A DNA stretch of 64,000 bases from Candidatus Lernaella stagnicola (GTDB lineage Bacteria > Lernaellota > Lernaellaia > Lernaellales > Lernaellaceae), in assembly GCA_030765525.1 (NCBI GenBank), contig JAVCCK010000002.1, positions 1 through 64,000 of the forward strand, in the 5' to 3' direction. The notes below the pieces were generated by a model. The model did no database searches, had not been told where the DNA came from, and saw only the letters and a list, made by a program, of their open reading frames with translations. The position numbers were made by a program, and so were the translations under genes. The number at the start of each line of letters is the position of its first letter. The first letter of the stretch is position 1. Positions 51,110 through 60,068 of the stretch are shown here, one piece after another.

Positions 51110-52722
51110 TCATAAACGACGTCGCTCCCGCCACTGGGAACGGCGGAAACTCGGCTTCGTCGTACGCCTTTTACCCGCCAAAACAACCCGAGACACTCGC
51201 AGACGAGTCGATTCAACGGGTAGCGAAGGCCGCGCGCCGACAGCGGGCAGAAATGGCGACATTTGGTTCGTTGTAGGATCTTCTCGGTGACGCCCGCCGG
51301 GGTCGGATCACGCCCCGTGAGGGTCAGGCACTCGTGGCGCATCGGGAAATGGCCCCACGCGCCCATCAAGCGACCCATTCCGTGGCGGTGGGTTTCCAAC
51401 AGCGACGCCAGGGTCGCCGGCTGGATGGCGATCTTCGCGTCTGCCGGCTTATTCTCCGCAGGGGAACCGGGAGACAAGTGAATGATGGTCGCATTCTGCC
51501 GCGCTTGTGTCGAATATCGGCGAGCCACGCGCCGCCACATGTCCTGCGTCGCCTGGAGCGTTTGCGTCGTCTCGCCCGGCAAGCCCAGCGTGTAGCTGAT
51601 GTTGAAAACCAGATTCCGCTGCGCCATCGCCTCGAGCGATTGCCACAAGGCGTCGTTGGTAAAGGGATAGCCGCGATTGGCTGCACGCAGGGTTTCGTCG
51701 CCGCTTTCCACGCCGAGCAGAATTTCGTTTTCCGTTCCCGCGCCGAAACATTCGACAAACGCGTCGAGTAAACGCTCGTCGGGCAAAGCGAAACTTTCGA
51801 AGCCGGCGTGGAATTTCAAACCGGCGTTGCGAATCGCGGCGAACAAGCGCGGATAGTAGGACGCGTACGGGTATGGGTCGAAGGCGAAATAGATGCCGTT
51901 GACGCCGCATTCCTTCAGCGAGCGCAGTTCACGGAGGACGGAATCGATCGGGCGGAGCGTCGTATTTTCCCGCCCGGTCGTGGTAGCCGTGGTGGATTTG
52001 GACCCGCTGCAATAGGAGCATTCCACGGGGCAGCCGCGGCCGATCGTCACCACGTGGCCCAGCCGCCCGGAAGGAAACATGCGGTTTGCCGCGCGGCCTG
52101 GCAGACTCAGCGGTCTGAGCACGTGATTGGCTAGCCGGAAGTAGTCTTGGCTGTGCTCGAGTAAATCGTAGCGTGCAAAATCGGCGGTGGCCAGAAACGC
52201 GCGGTCGGCCACAAAGCCGATTGCGTTGTGCCGAATCTCTCCGCCGGCGCGGTAGCTCAAATTGGGAACCGCCTCGAAGCCGCTGTCGTTTTCCAAGGAC
52301 GCCAACAATTCAGCGAGCGGCGCCTCCCCTTCTCCCCGGATAACGAAGTCGATTTCCGGGACTAAGCGCAGCAGTTCCGCGGCGAAATGCGACGCCGTCA
52401 GTCCGCCGGCCACGATTTTCGCGTTGGGGACGCCGCGTCGAATCGCTCGCGCCAAAGCAATGGTGTCAGGCAGTTGATAGTGCCAATGCAGGGACAGGCC
52501 AACCACCCGCGGCGATTGCGAACGGAGGTAATGCACGACATCGAAATCGGGGTCGCGGCTTTTCTCCAGGCCGAGATGCAGGATGCGCGCGCCGTACCCG
52601 CGCCGGTCCAGGTGGTCGGCCAGCGAGAAGAGCCCGCTCGCAGGAATGTCGCCCAGCGAAAAATATCCGATGGGATTGTAGAAATTCCGGAATTTCGGCG
52701 TGTGAACAAATAGGCAGTTCAT
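51106..52722 (-). CDS. B12-binding-domain radical SAM protein (5) with C-terminal Cys group
   Basis: 538 residues from the ATG at 52722. The cobalamin-like domain (VVGLSLHWHYQLPDTIALAR, IVAGGLTASHFAAELL, FVIRGEGEAPLAELL) precedes GRGCPVECSYC (C231, C235, C238) and YTLGLPGETTQTLQATQ. Near the C-terminus CRHFC and, about 16 residues later, CEC provide four extra Cys that could ligate an auxiliary cluster or Zn. Related in its first domain to the enzyme at 46913. Confidence 0.88.
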   Translation of the reverse strand: MNCLFVHTPKFRNFYNPIGYFSLGDIPASGLFSLADHLDRRGYGARILHLGLEKSRDPDFDVVHYLRSQSPRVVGLSLHWHYQLPDTIALARAIRRGVPNAKIVAGGLTASHFAAELLRLVPEIDFVIRGEGEAPLAELLASLENDSGFEAVPNLSYRAGGEIRHNAIGFVADRAFLATADFARYDLLEHSQDYFRLANHVLRPLSLPGRAANRMFPSGRLGHVVTIGRGCPVECSYCSGSKSTTATTTGRENTTLRPIDSVLRELRSLKECGVNGIYFAFDPYPYASYYPRLFAAIRNAGLKFHAGFESFALPDERLLDAFVECFGAGTENEILLGVESGDETLRAANRGYPFTNDALWQSLEAMAQRNLVFNISYTLGLPGETTQTLQATQDMWRRVARRYSTQARQNATIIHLSPGSPAENKPADAKIAIQPATLASLLETHRHGMGRLMGAWGHFPMRHECLTLTGRDPTPAGVTEKILQRTKCRHFCPLSARGLRYPLNRLVCECLGLFWRVKGVRRSRVSAVPSGGSDVVYD

Positions 52723-52797
52723 CGTGATCCGTCGATTCCGTCCCGTTGAGTCGGTCAACTCCGCGCTGTGACAAGAACGCCCTTTGGCGGTCCCGGG

Positions 52798-54246
52798 CTA
52801 CGTCACGTCATCGGCGCGGAAAAAGTCTCCCACAAGTTTCCAACCGGCTTTCAGAAAGCCGCCGAAGTATCCATAGGTTGTCGCCCGCCGCGCGAGCCGC
52901 CACAAGGTCCGAGGCGAAAAATAAAATAGAATGAACGCCACAAGCACCCGACGCCATACGATTCGAGAACTCGGCGTATCTGGAAAAGGCGAATCGGGCA
53001 ACGGGCCGCGCCGAAAATAGTAATCCGCAACGTTCTTTGCCGTGAGACTACCCGCCGCGATCGCCTTGTGCGTCAACTCGGAGGCTGGGTCGGGAAACAA
53101 GCCCGAAAACAAGGCGAACTCACTTCCGGAACGGACCAATTGGCCGACCGTGCGAACGACATCGCCGAAGGTTTCGCCGGGATTGCCGAATAACATATAC
53201 GCCAGCGAGTCGATTCCCGCCTGATCGGTCTGCCGCAACACTTCCAGGCTGAGGTTACCTTGGTGACCCTTGCTGAAACGGTCCAAAGCGCTATCGGAGA
53301 GCGACTCCACGCCGTAGCTGATCAGGTAGCAACCGCACTGCTGCATCTCCCGCAGCAAATCGACTGTAACCGCGTCGATACGGGTCTTGAACGTGAAGTG
53401 GAGACCTCGATGGGCCAGCGCCCGGGCCAGTTCAAGGGCGCGGTCCGGATCGACGGTGAACGTCGGGTCGACGAAATGAATTTCCTTCGCGCCGTCTTCC
53501 CGAATCACTTGATCCACTTCTTCCATCACGTGTTCGACGCCACGGGCGCGCCAGATGCGCGGCAGCGAACAGAACGCGCAGTGGTTCGGGCAGCCGCGCG
53601 CGGATTCAACCAAGGTTACCGGCGCGAAGCGACCGAAGGGCGGGTGGATGTGATAGCGGTCGCGCCGCAACAAATGGCGGGCCGGCAGCGGCAACTCGTC
53701 CATGGGCTGCGGCGGCGCGGGCGGATTGACGATCCACTCGTTGTCATGACGGTAAGCGACGCCGGGGATGTGCCGCCGACCGTCGGGATCGGGGCCTGCT
53801 TCCAGAAGTTCCACAAGCGCTTGTTCACCCTCGCCGAGCACCGCCACGTCGATTTGCGGCATGTATTCGAAAAGGGTCTGGGGCGGGAACACCGTGGCAG
53901 GCCCGCCGACGACGATGACGACCTGCGGCGCGGCGCGGCGAATCGAAGCCGCCAACTCGGCCGTCTCGGGAAGGGAGAAGACGGTTGCCGACAGCCCCAC
54001 GACGCCGAATCCGCCGTCTCGCACCTTTGCTCCGACATCCAAGCCTTGGTTTTCGTTCAGGGAGAGGTCCAGCAATTCGACCGGGTGACCGGCGCGCTCC
54101 AAGGCCGCGCCGAGCATCGCGATTCCCAACGGCAACATGGGGAACAGGCCGCTCAAATTGAAACGAATACGCCGGCGATTGTGGACGTGAACCAGCAGGG
54201 TTTTGGTTTTCTCGTAACTTGTGCTTTTCATCGTCGATGCGACCAT
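52798..54246 (-). CDS. B12-binding-domain radical SAM protein (6)
   Basis: 482 residues from the ATG at 54246, which has AAAGG upstream; the frame continues open to 54594 but would run into the upstream gene. FNLSGLFPMLPLGIAMLGAA and the cobalamin-like domain (VVGLSATVFSLPETAELAAS, VIVVGGPATVFPPQTLFE) are followed by CPNHCAFC (C219, C223, C226), IHFVDPTFTVDPDRALELA and MLFGNPGETFGDVVRTV. The C-terminal FYFSPRTLWRLARRATTYGY helix is basic. Substrate unknown. Confidence 0.88.
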   Translation of the reverse strand: MVASTMKSTSYEKTKTLLVHVHNRRRIRFNLSGLFPMLPLGIAMLGAALERAGHPVELLDLSLNENQGLDVGAKVRDGGFGVVGLSATVFSLPETAELAASIRRAAPQVVIVVGGPATVFPPQTLFEYMPQIDVAVLGEGEQALVELLEAGPDPDGRRHIPGVAYRHDNEWIVNPPAPPQPMDELPLPARHLLRRDRYHIHPPFGRFAPVTLVESARGCPNHCAFCSLPRIWRARGVEHVMEEVDQVIREDGAKEIHFVDPTFTVDPDRALELARALAHRGLHFTFKTRIDAVTVDLLREMQQCGCYLISYGVESLSDSALDRFSKGHQGNLSLEVLRQTDQAGIDSLAYMLFGNPGETFGDVVRTVGQLVRSGSEFALFSGLFPDPASELTHKAIAAGSLTAKNVADYYFRRGPLPDSPFPDTPSSRIVWRRVLVAFILFYFSPRTLWRLARRATTYGYFGGFLKAGWKLVGDFFRADDVT

Positions 54247-54371
54247 TTCACCTTTGCCGCGCAAACGTCCGTGTTCAAAGAATACCTTAAGGGCCGCCGA
54301 CTCAATAGGAAGCGGGAAAACGCCATACGCCGCTTGGGGTAGCATGAATCGCGAATCACAATCAAGCTCCG

Positions 54372-55532
54372 CTAATCCCGCGTTTCTTGCGGGGGAAACG
54401 CTTCGTCCCAAGGAAGCGGCAGTCGATCGGCGGTTGCCGTCTTGCTCAGATGCTTCCTGATGAACTCCGGGTCGGTGGAGACAAGGCACTTTTCGTGATA
54501 GCGCCCGAAGTACGGATTCGCCAGCGCCCGGTTCCGGATTTTCTCGACCGATTCCTCGAAAATGTTGCCTGCCGCGATGTGTAGGAAGGGACACGGCATC
54601 ACGTCGCCGTACGGAGTAACGTAGATGTTCTTCTTGACCGCACCGCAGCCGTATTGACCGCGATTGGCTTGCAAATCGGTGCGCACGTGCGGCAAGCGAT
54701 CGGTCAACTCATCCACAAAACGCAGGTCGTCTTCGCTCAGGTACATGTCCTGCCGGCCCAGCCAGCGACCGGCTGCCGCAGGCATGAGCAGATACAGCAG
54801 GCAACCCCAGGATTCGGCCATTTCGATCAGGCGCTGAAGCCCGGGGCCTTGTACGCTTTGGTGGGTTAACACGGAGTTCAGCAGAACGCGGAGGCCTGCT
54901 TCCCGCGCCACGCGTATGCCGGCCAAGGTACTTTCGAAAGCGCCCGGTTGGCCGCGAAAATCGTCGTGTTCGGCTGCGATCCCGCTGTCCAAACTGAAGG
55001 TCAAGATGTCGACGCCGATTCGCCGCAATTCACGGGCGCGCGCCGCGGTGAGCAAGGTGCCGTTTGTCGTGATCGAAATGATGTTTCGATCGGGGCGACA
55101 CGCGGCGATGATGTCGGGCAGTGCATCGAACATCAAGGGTTCGCCGCCTTCGAAGGAAAAGTTGATCGTACCCAAGCGCATACATTCGGCCGCAACCCGC
55201 CGGTAATCGGCGACGGTCATTTGCCGCCGGTCGTTTTGTTTGAGCGCCTGGGCGTAACAGTGTCGGCAATTCAAGTTGCACTCGTAATCCACGCCGAAAT
55301 CAACGTACCAAAGCGGCTCACGCGTCATGAAAAAGCCACGAAACACGGTCATACCGAGGCGCGCGAGCATGAGCGGCTTGCGCACAAACAGCGCGTATTG
55401 CAGGTCGAGTTTCGTTTCGGTCAGGGCGCGCAACGTAGCTCCAATCGGTGTGTTCGAACCGCGCCGAGTATCCCACAGGGTGAACCCAGCCGCAACGAAC
55501 GCCGCGCTAAACCACGTCCATCGGCCGCTCAC
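54372..55532 (-). CDS. SPASM-type radical SAM protein
   Basis: 386 residues and the only array member without a cobalamin-like domain. CNLNCRHC (C85, C89, C92) is the SAM cluster motif; FSFEGGEPLMFDALPDII supplies the GGE strand. The SPASM-like C-terminus has CGAVKKNIYVTPYGDVMPC and LHIAAGNIFEESVEKI, with further Cys. Relatives modify peptides (PqqE/AlbA-like) or act on sugars and heme. The N-terminal ~75 residues are hydrophobic in part (FSAAFVAAGFTLW). It heads the minus-strand operon. No small precursor peptide gene is visible beside it. Confidence 0.9.
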   Translation of the reverse strand: MSGRWTWFSAAFVAAGFTLWDTRRGSNTPIGATLRALTETKLDLQYALFVRKPLMLARLGMTVFRGFFMTREPLWYVDFGVDYECNLNCRHCYAQALKQNDRRQMTVADYRRVAAECMRLGTINFSFEGGEPLMFDALPDIIAACRPDRNIISITTNGTLLTAARARELRRIGVDILTFSLDSGIAAEHDDFRGQPGAFESTLAGIRVAREAGLRVLLNSVLTHQSVQGPGLQRLIEMAESWGCLLYLLMPAAAGRWLGRQDMYLSEDDLRFVDELTDRLPHVRTDLQANRGQYGCGAVKKNIYVTPYGDVMPCPFLHIAAGNIFEESVEKIRNRALANPYFGRYHEKCLVSTDPEFIRKHLSKTATADRLPLPWDEAFPPQETRD

Positions 55533-55555
55533 GCCTCCGGAGATCGGCTTTCAGT

Positions 55556-55585
55556 TTGACCCCCGCCGCAGTGATACCCTAGACT
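55556..55585 (+). promoter_or_regulatory. Candidate promoter of the plus-strand radical SAM operon
   Basis: TTGACC (55556-55561), 18-bp spacer, TAGACT (55580-55585). Start would be near 55592, 55 nt before the ATG at 55647. It lies in the 114-bp divergent gap, so the minus-strand operon promoter must overlap the same region. Confidence 0.4.
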
Positions 55586-55646
55586 TGATTCCCGGTCGCC
55601 GCGAACCATCGCGTGCGCCCAAACAGCTCGGCGGGGCACCAACGCA

Positions 55647-57086
55647 ATGAAGATCACCTTGATCAAAGCCGAACGAATCACCGAAACCGATCGGTGGGTT
55701 ACCAATCCGCTCGGCATCATGTACCTCGCGTCCGTGGCGCGGCAGGCGGGTCACGAGCCGACGCTGCTGGACTTCCGCGTCCTGCAGGGGAAGCACGCGA
55801 AAAGCCGCTTGGACGCCGCGCTGGGCGAAGACGTGGCCGTAGTCGGTTTCAGCGCCCACTCGCACCATGCGGCATTTGCCCGCCAGTTGGCTCACTATGT
55901 CCGCAAGCGCTTACCGAATGCATTTCTCGTGGTCGGCGGGCCGCTGGCGACGGCCAACACCGACTACGTGCTTGAAAACCTGCCGGTGGATGCTTGCGTG
56001 ATCGGCGAGGGCGAAACCGCGTTTTCCAACCTCCTTGCGGCTTTGCAGGCGGGTGACCCGTGGCGCGGGTTCCCAGGCTTCGCTTATCGAGAGGGCGATC
56101 GTACGGTGGTCAATCCACCGGTGGCGCCGATCGAGAATCTTGACAGCCTGCCTCAACCGGCTTGGGATCTGATGGATTTTGATCTCTACGCGCGGACCCT
56201 TTCCATTTCGCTCCGGCTGGGGAAACGCGCCTGCATTCATACGTCGCGCGGCTGCCCCTACGAATGCATTTACTGCCAGAACTACTTCGGTCGCCGTTTT
56301 CGCGCGAGGAGTGCGCCGCACGTGTTGGCGGAAATCGATTTGCTCTACCGCAAGCACGGCATCCGCCGGCTGGAAATCATCGACGATTGTTTCAACCTCG
56401 AATACGAGCGCGCGGCGACGATTCTTCGGCGAATCCGCGACGACTACCCCGACCTGCGGATATCCTTCCCCAACGCCGTGCGGGGCGACCTTCTGGACGA
56501 ACCGTTTGTGAGACTGCTCAAACAGGCGCGCTGCGACTTCATGCCGATGGCCGCCGAAACCGGCAGCCCCCGCTTGCAGAAAATGATTCGCAAGCGCCTC
56601 GACGTCGACAAGATCAGAAACGCCGCGCGCTTGCTGGACAAGTATCAAATTGCGTCGTTCGTTTGCTTCATGGTCGGCTTCCCCACCGAGACTCCCGAGG
56701 AAATCGAGCAGACATTCGCCCTCGCCCGTGAATTACCGGGTGTGGTTCCCGTTTTCTCGATGGTAACGCCCTATCCCCGCACCGCCCTGTGGGACATGGT
56801 GTATCCTGATGGCGCGCGCCTGAATCCCGAAGACATCGACGGCGCGTATGGGTATCGCTTCGACGACGATGAGGGCGGGCGACTGCTCGAACGCGCGTTG
56901 AAAATCACCCGGCGACGCTTCCTCAGACCGCGGTATTGGTTCGCGATTTCCTCCGAGTTTCGTTGGCGGTTCGCCGTGCGATGGGACGTGCTTCTGTGGA
57001 AGCTCGTGAGCATTGCGGCGCCGCTACCACTCAAGCGAAGGCTGCTCCGGCGGTTGGATCGGAGGTTTTCGCTGTGTCTGGAATAG
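55647..57086 (+). CDS. B12-binding-domain radical SAM protein (7)
   Basis: 479 residues. MKITLIKAERITETDRWVTN and PLGIMYLASVARQAGHEPTL open the cobalamin-like domain (VVGFSAHSHHAAFARQLA, FLVVGGPLATANTDYVLE, CVIGEGETAFSNLL). CPYECIYC is at 203-210; EIIDDCFNLEYERAATILRR and MVGFPTETPEEIEQTFALA follow. Shares the layout of the two downstream genes (57074, 58577), including PAWDLMDFDLYAR before the Cys motif. First gene of the plus-strand unit. Confidence 0.9.
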   Translation: MKITLIKAERITETDRWVTNPLGIMYLASVARQAGHEPTLLDFRVLQGKHAKSRLDAALGEDVAVVGFSAHSHHAAFARQLAHYVRKRLPNAFLVVGGPLATANTDYVLENLPVDACVIGEGETAFSNLLAALQAGDPWRGFPGFAYREGDRTVVNPPVAPIENLDSLPQPAWDLMDFDLYARTLSISLRLGKRACIHTSRGCPYECIYCQNYFGRRFRARSAPHVLAEIDLLYRKHGIRRLEIIDDCFNLEYERAATILRRIRDDYPDLRISFPNAVRGDLLDEPFVRLLKQARCDFMPMAAETGSPRLQKMIRKRLDVDKIRNAARLLDKYQIASFVCFMVGFPTETPEEIEQTFALARELPGVVPVFSMVTPYPRTALWDMVYPDGARLNPEDIDGAYGYRFDDDEGGRLLERALKITRRRFLRPRYWFAISSEFRWRFAVRWDVLLWKLVSIAAPLPLKRRLLRRLDRRFSLCLE

Positions 57087-58549
57087 CGCTGATTCGCACG
57101 GAATACCTTTCCATGCTCAATCCGTGCGTAATGATGCCGCTCGGGATTCTGCAGCTAACTTCCGTGCTGGAGAAAAAAGGTATCGAGGTCATCGACGTTG
57201 TCGATACATCGATCGTGCGATTTACCGACCTGCGCGCCCGTCTGGAACGGGTCGTGGACGCGCGCCCCGAGATGATCGGCTTGTCCACCGTATCCAACCA
57301 CCAGCCCTTCGCGCGCGCCGTGTCGCGGTTTTTCAAAAGCCGCCTGCCGGACACGCCGATTGTGCTCGGCGGCCCCTTCGCCAGTGCGGATCCACACGGC
57401 GTGCTGCAGCGGGCCGAAGTGGATATGGCCGTGCACGGCGAGGGAGAAGAAGCCCTCCCCGCATTGATCCAAGCCCTGCGAGCGGGCGAAGACTATCGTT
57501 CCATCCCGGGCTTGATCTACCGCGACGATGAAACCGTTCACGTCAATCCGTCGCATCCCTTGGACATCCCGCTGGATGAACTGCCCTTCGTGGCATGGGA
57601 CCGCGTCGACTTCGATTACTACGGGCGTTTTCTCTCGATGTGTTTTCGGCGCTCGCCGTTCGCGGCGATCATGACCAGCCGCGGATGTCCGTACAATTGC
57701 ATTTACTGCCACAAGATTTTCGGCAACCGCTTTCGCGGCCGCTCGCCCGACCACGTACTGGAAGAGATGCACCTGCTGTGGCGCGAATACGGCCTGCGGC
57801 GTTTTGAGTTCGTCGACGACATTTTCAATTTCGACCACGCGCGCACCGTGGAAATCCTCACCCGCATGCGCGACGAACTGCCCGGGGTTCGCGTCGGTTT
57901 CGGCAACGGTCTGCGTGCCGACCGCCTCGACGAGGAAATCTTCAAACTGATGCGCGACGTGCGGTGTCATTTCCTGCCGATCCCGGTGGAAACCGCCGTG
58001 CCGCACATGCAGAAGGTCATCGGTAAGAATCTCGACATCTCCAAGGCAGTTGAAGCAGCCCGCCTAGCGCGCAAATACGGCATTCACACGTGGGGCTTTT
58101 TCATGATCGGCTTCCCGGGTGAAACGCGCGAGGAAATGGAAGCGACGATCGACTTCGCCGAAGCGATGGACATCGACTACCGCGCCATTCAGACTTCCAA
58201 TCCTTTTGAAGGCACACAACTGCGGGAGATGCTCGGCTCCCACGCGGTCGGCAGTGAATTGGGCAACGTTCACGCCGACTATACCGACGGCGTGGTCAAC
58301 TCCCTCAACGACCGCAAATTGCGCGTGATGCGCCGGCAACTGCGCAATCCGGCCAACTGGTATTTCCTCTTCAACATTGCGTTCTGGAAACTCTGGTGGA
58401 TGGGCCCCCGGCAGGTAATCAGCCATGCGTTCAACCTCCTGCGCGAAGGGCTGCTGGGTCGACGCAAATACACCGTACCCAGCCTGGAGAAAGAGCGGGC
58501 CGAAGTCTTGCGCAAAACCCTCGAAGCACTGGCGTGCGACCGTGGCTAG
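57074..58549 (+). CDS. B12-binding-domain radical SAM protein (8), tandem paralogue A
   Basis: 491 residues starting at GTG 57074, with GGAGG 8 nt upstream; it overlaps the previous gene by 13 nt. SGIALIRTEYLSMLNPCVMM and PLGILQLTSVLEKKGIEV start the cobalamin-like domain (IVLGGPFASADPHGVLQRA, VHGEGEEALPALIQAL). CPYNCIYC is at 205-212, FVDDIFNFDHARTVEILTR and MIGFPGETREEMEATIDFAE follow. Clear paralogue of the next gene throughout its length. Confidence 0.9.
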   Translation: MSGIALIRTEYLSMLNPCVMMPLGILQLTSVLEKKGIEVIDVVDTSIVRFTDLRARLERVVDARPEMIGLSTVSNHQPFARAVSRFFKSRLPDTPIVLGGPFASADPHGVLQRAEVDMAVHGEGEEALPALIQALRAGEDYRSIPGLIYRDDETVHVNPSHPLDIPLDELPFVAWDRVDFDYYGRFLSMCFRRSPFAAIMTSRGCPYNCIYCHKIFGNRFRGRSPDHVLEEMHLLWREYGLRRFEFVDDIFNFDHARTVEILTRMRDELPGVRVGFGNGLRADRLDEEIFKLMRDVRCHFLPIPVETAVPHMQKVIGKNLDISKAVEAARLARKYGIHTWGFFMIGFPGETREEMEATIDFAEAMDIDYRAIQTSNPFEGTQLREMLGSHAVGSELGNVHADYTDGVVNSLNDRKLRVMRRQLRNPANWYFLFNIAFWKLWWMGPRQVISHAFNLLREGLLGRRKYTVPSLEKERAEVLRKTLEALACDRG

Positions 58550-58576
58550 TCTCGCAGCCGGCCGCGAGGAGGATTG

Positions 58577-60043
58577 ATGTCCGGGGTCGCGCTGATCCGC
58601 ACGGAATACGTCTCGGAGGTTAATCCTTGCGTCACGATGCCGATGGGAATCTATCAACTCACGAGCGTGTTGGAGAAGCAGGGCGTCGAGGTGTGCGCCG
58701 CGCTTGATCTGTTGATCGTCAAGCCGCGGGACATTCGCCGCGAACTCGAGCGTATCGTCGCGCGGCAACCCGACGTCATCGGGCTTAGCTCCGCATCCCA
58801 CCAATTGCGCTTCGCCCACCGGGTGGCTGACTTTTTCAAAAAGAGATTGCCCCACGTGCCCGTTGTCGTCGGTGGCCCCTTCGTCAGCGCCAATCATGAA
58901 AACGCGATGGATTGCCCCTCGGTAGATTTCGGCGTTCATGGCGAGGGCGAAGACGCACTGCCGGCCTTGGTGCGGGCGCTGGCCGCGGGCGAAGATTACC
59001 GCAGCATTCCGCGCCTTGCTTATCGGGAAGACGGCGGCCTGCACCTCAATCCGTCCGCCCCGATTTCCTATTCGTTGGACGAGCTGCCCTTCATTGCCTG
59101 GGACCGCATTGATTTCGCGCGCTACGGCAAATTCATGTCGATGTGCTTTCAACGTTCGCCGTATGCCGCGGTGTTCACGAGCCGCGGATGCCCGTTTCAA
59201 TGCATCTTCTGCCACAATCATTTCGGTCGTCAGTATCGCTTTCGCTCGCCCGACCGCGTCTTGGAAGAAATGCACCTGCTGTACGACCGCGACGGCATTC
59301 GCCGTTTCGAAATCAACGAGGACTTGTTCAACTGGGATTACGATCGTGCCACGGAGATCCTCACTCGCGTCCGTGACGAACTGCCCGCGGCGTCGGTCGG
59401 TTTCGGTTCGGGTATCCGGGCCGACTTGCTGGACGAACCTTTCGTCAAGCTGCTCGCCGAAGTGAACTGCTACTTCCTGGCCATTCCTGTCGAGACCGCC
59501 GTTCCGCGCCTGCAGAAGTTGATTCGCAAGAACCTCGATTTGAAAAAGGCGGAGCGGGCGGCGAATCTGGCGCGGCGCTACGGATTGCATACCTGGGCGT
59601 TTTTCCTGCTCGGCTTTCCCACCGAAACCGAAGAGGAGATGGAAACGACAGTAGCGTACGCGGAGCAGTTGGATGTCGATTTCGTCTCGATTCAATCGGT
59701 CAGCCCCTACGAAGGGACCGAACTGCGAGCCATGTTGGGTGAACTCCCGGCGGATTTGGAACTCGGCAACCCTCACGCCGATTACCGCCGCGGCGATTTT
59801 TCCCTCGAGCACATCAACGACCTGAAAACACTCGTGATGCGCAATCGCCTGAAGCGAAGAGCGAATTGGTATTTTGTGAAAAACCTTTTGCTCTGGAAAC
59901 TCTGGTGGCTCGGGCCGAAGAACGCCCTTGCCCACCTGGCGATCACCGTTTGGGAGTCGCTTTTCCATCGCGGTGTGATGATCGACCGATTCGAACGAAA
60001 TCGACGGCGCTTGGCGCGCGAGGTTTTTTCTTCCCTGGATTAG
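58577..60043 (+). CDS. B12-binding-domain radical SAM protein (9), tandem paralogue B
   Basis: 488 residues; ATG 58577 follows AGGAGG by 4 nt. SGVALIRTEYVSEVNPCVTM and PMGIYQLTSVLEKQGVEV match paralogue A. Cobalamin-like domain VVVGGPFVSANHENAM, then CPFQCIFC (205-212), INEDLFNWDYDRATEILTR and LLGFPTETEEEMETTVAYAE. Same WKLWWLGPKNALAHL C-terminal hydrophobic segment as paralogue A (WKLWWMGPRQVISHA). The two probably act on related or sequential positions of one substrate class. Confidence 0.9.
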   Translation: MSGVALIRTEYVSEVNPCVTMPMGIYQLTSVLEKQGVEVCAALDLLIVKPRDIRRELERIVARQPDVIGLSSASHQLRFAHRVADFFKKRLPHVPVVVGGPFVSANHENAMDCPSVDFGVHGEGEDALPALVRALAAGEDYRSIPRLAYREDGGLHLNPSAPISYSLDELPFIAWDRIDFARYGKFMSMCFQRSPYAAVFTSRGCPFQCIFCHNHFGRQYRFRSPDRVLEEMHLLYDRDGIRRFEINEDLFNWDYDRATEILTRVRDELPAASVGFGSGIRADLLDEPFVKLLAEVNCYFLAIPVETAVPRLQKLIRKNLDLKKAERAANLARRYGLHTWAFFLLGFPTETEEEMETTVAYAEQLDVDFVSIQSVSPYEGTELRAMLGELPADLELGNPHADYRRGDFSLEHINDLKTLVMRNRLKRRANWYFVKNLLLWKLWWLGPKNALAHLAITVWESLFHRGVMIDRFERNRRRLAREVFSSLD

Positions 60044-60068
60044 CGTACCCGACCGGACCGAACGCTTG

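Noticed and set aside
58064-59968. Very long open frame (634 codons) on the minus strand
   Set aside because: It is antisense to two clear radical SAM genes. High GC and codon bias create such mirror frames; its translation shows no recognisable motif. The same applies to long mirror frames at 138-1136, 5433-6287, 9709-10416, 28727-30538 and 45420-46616.
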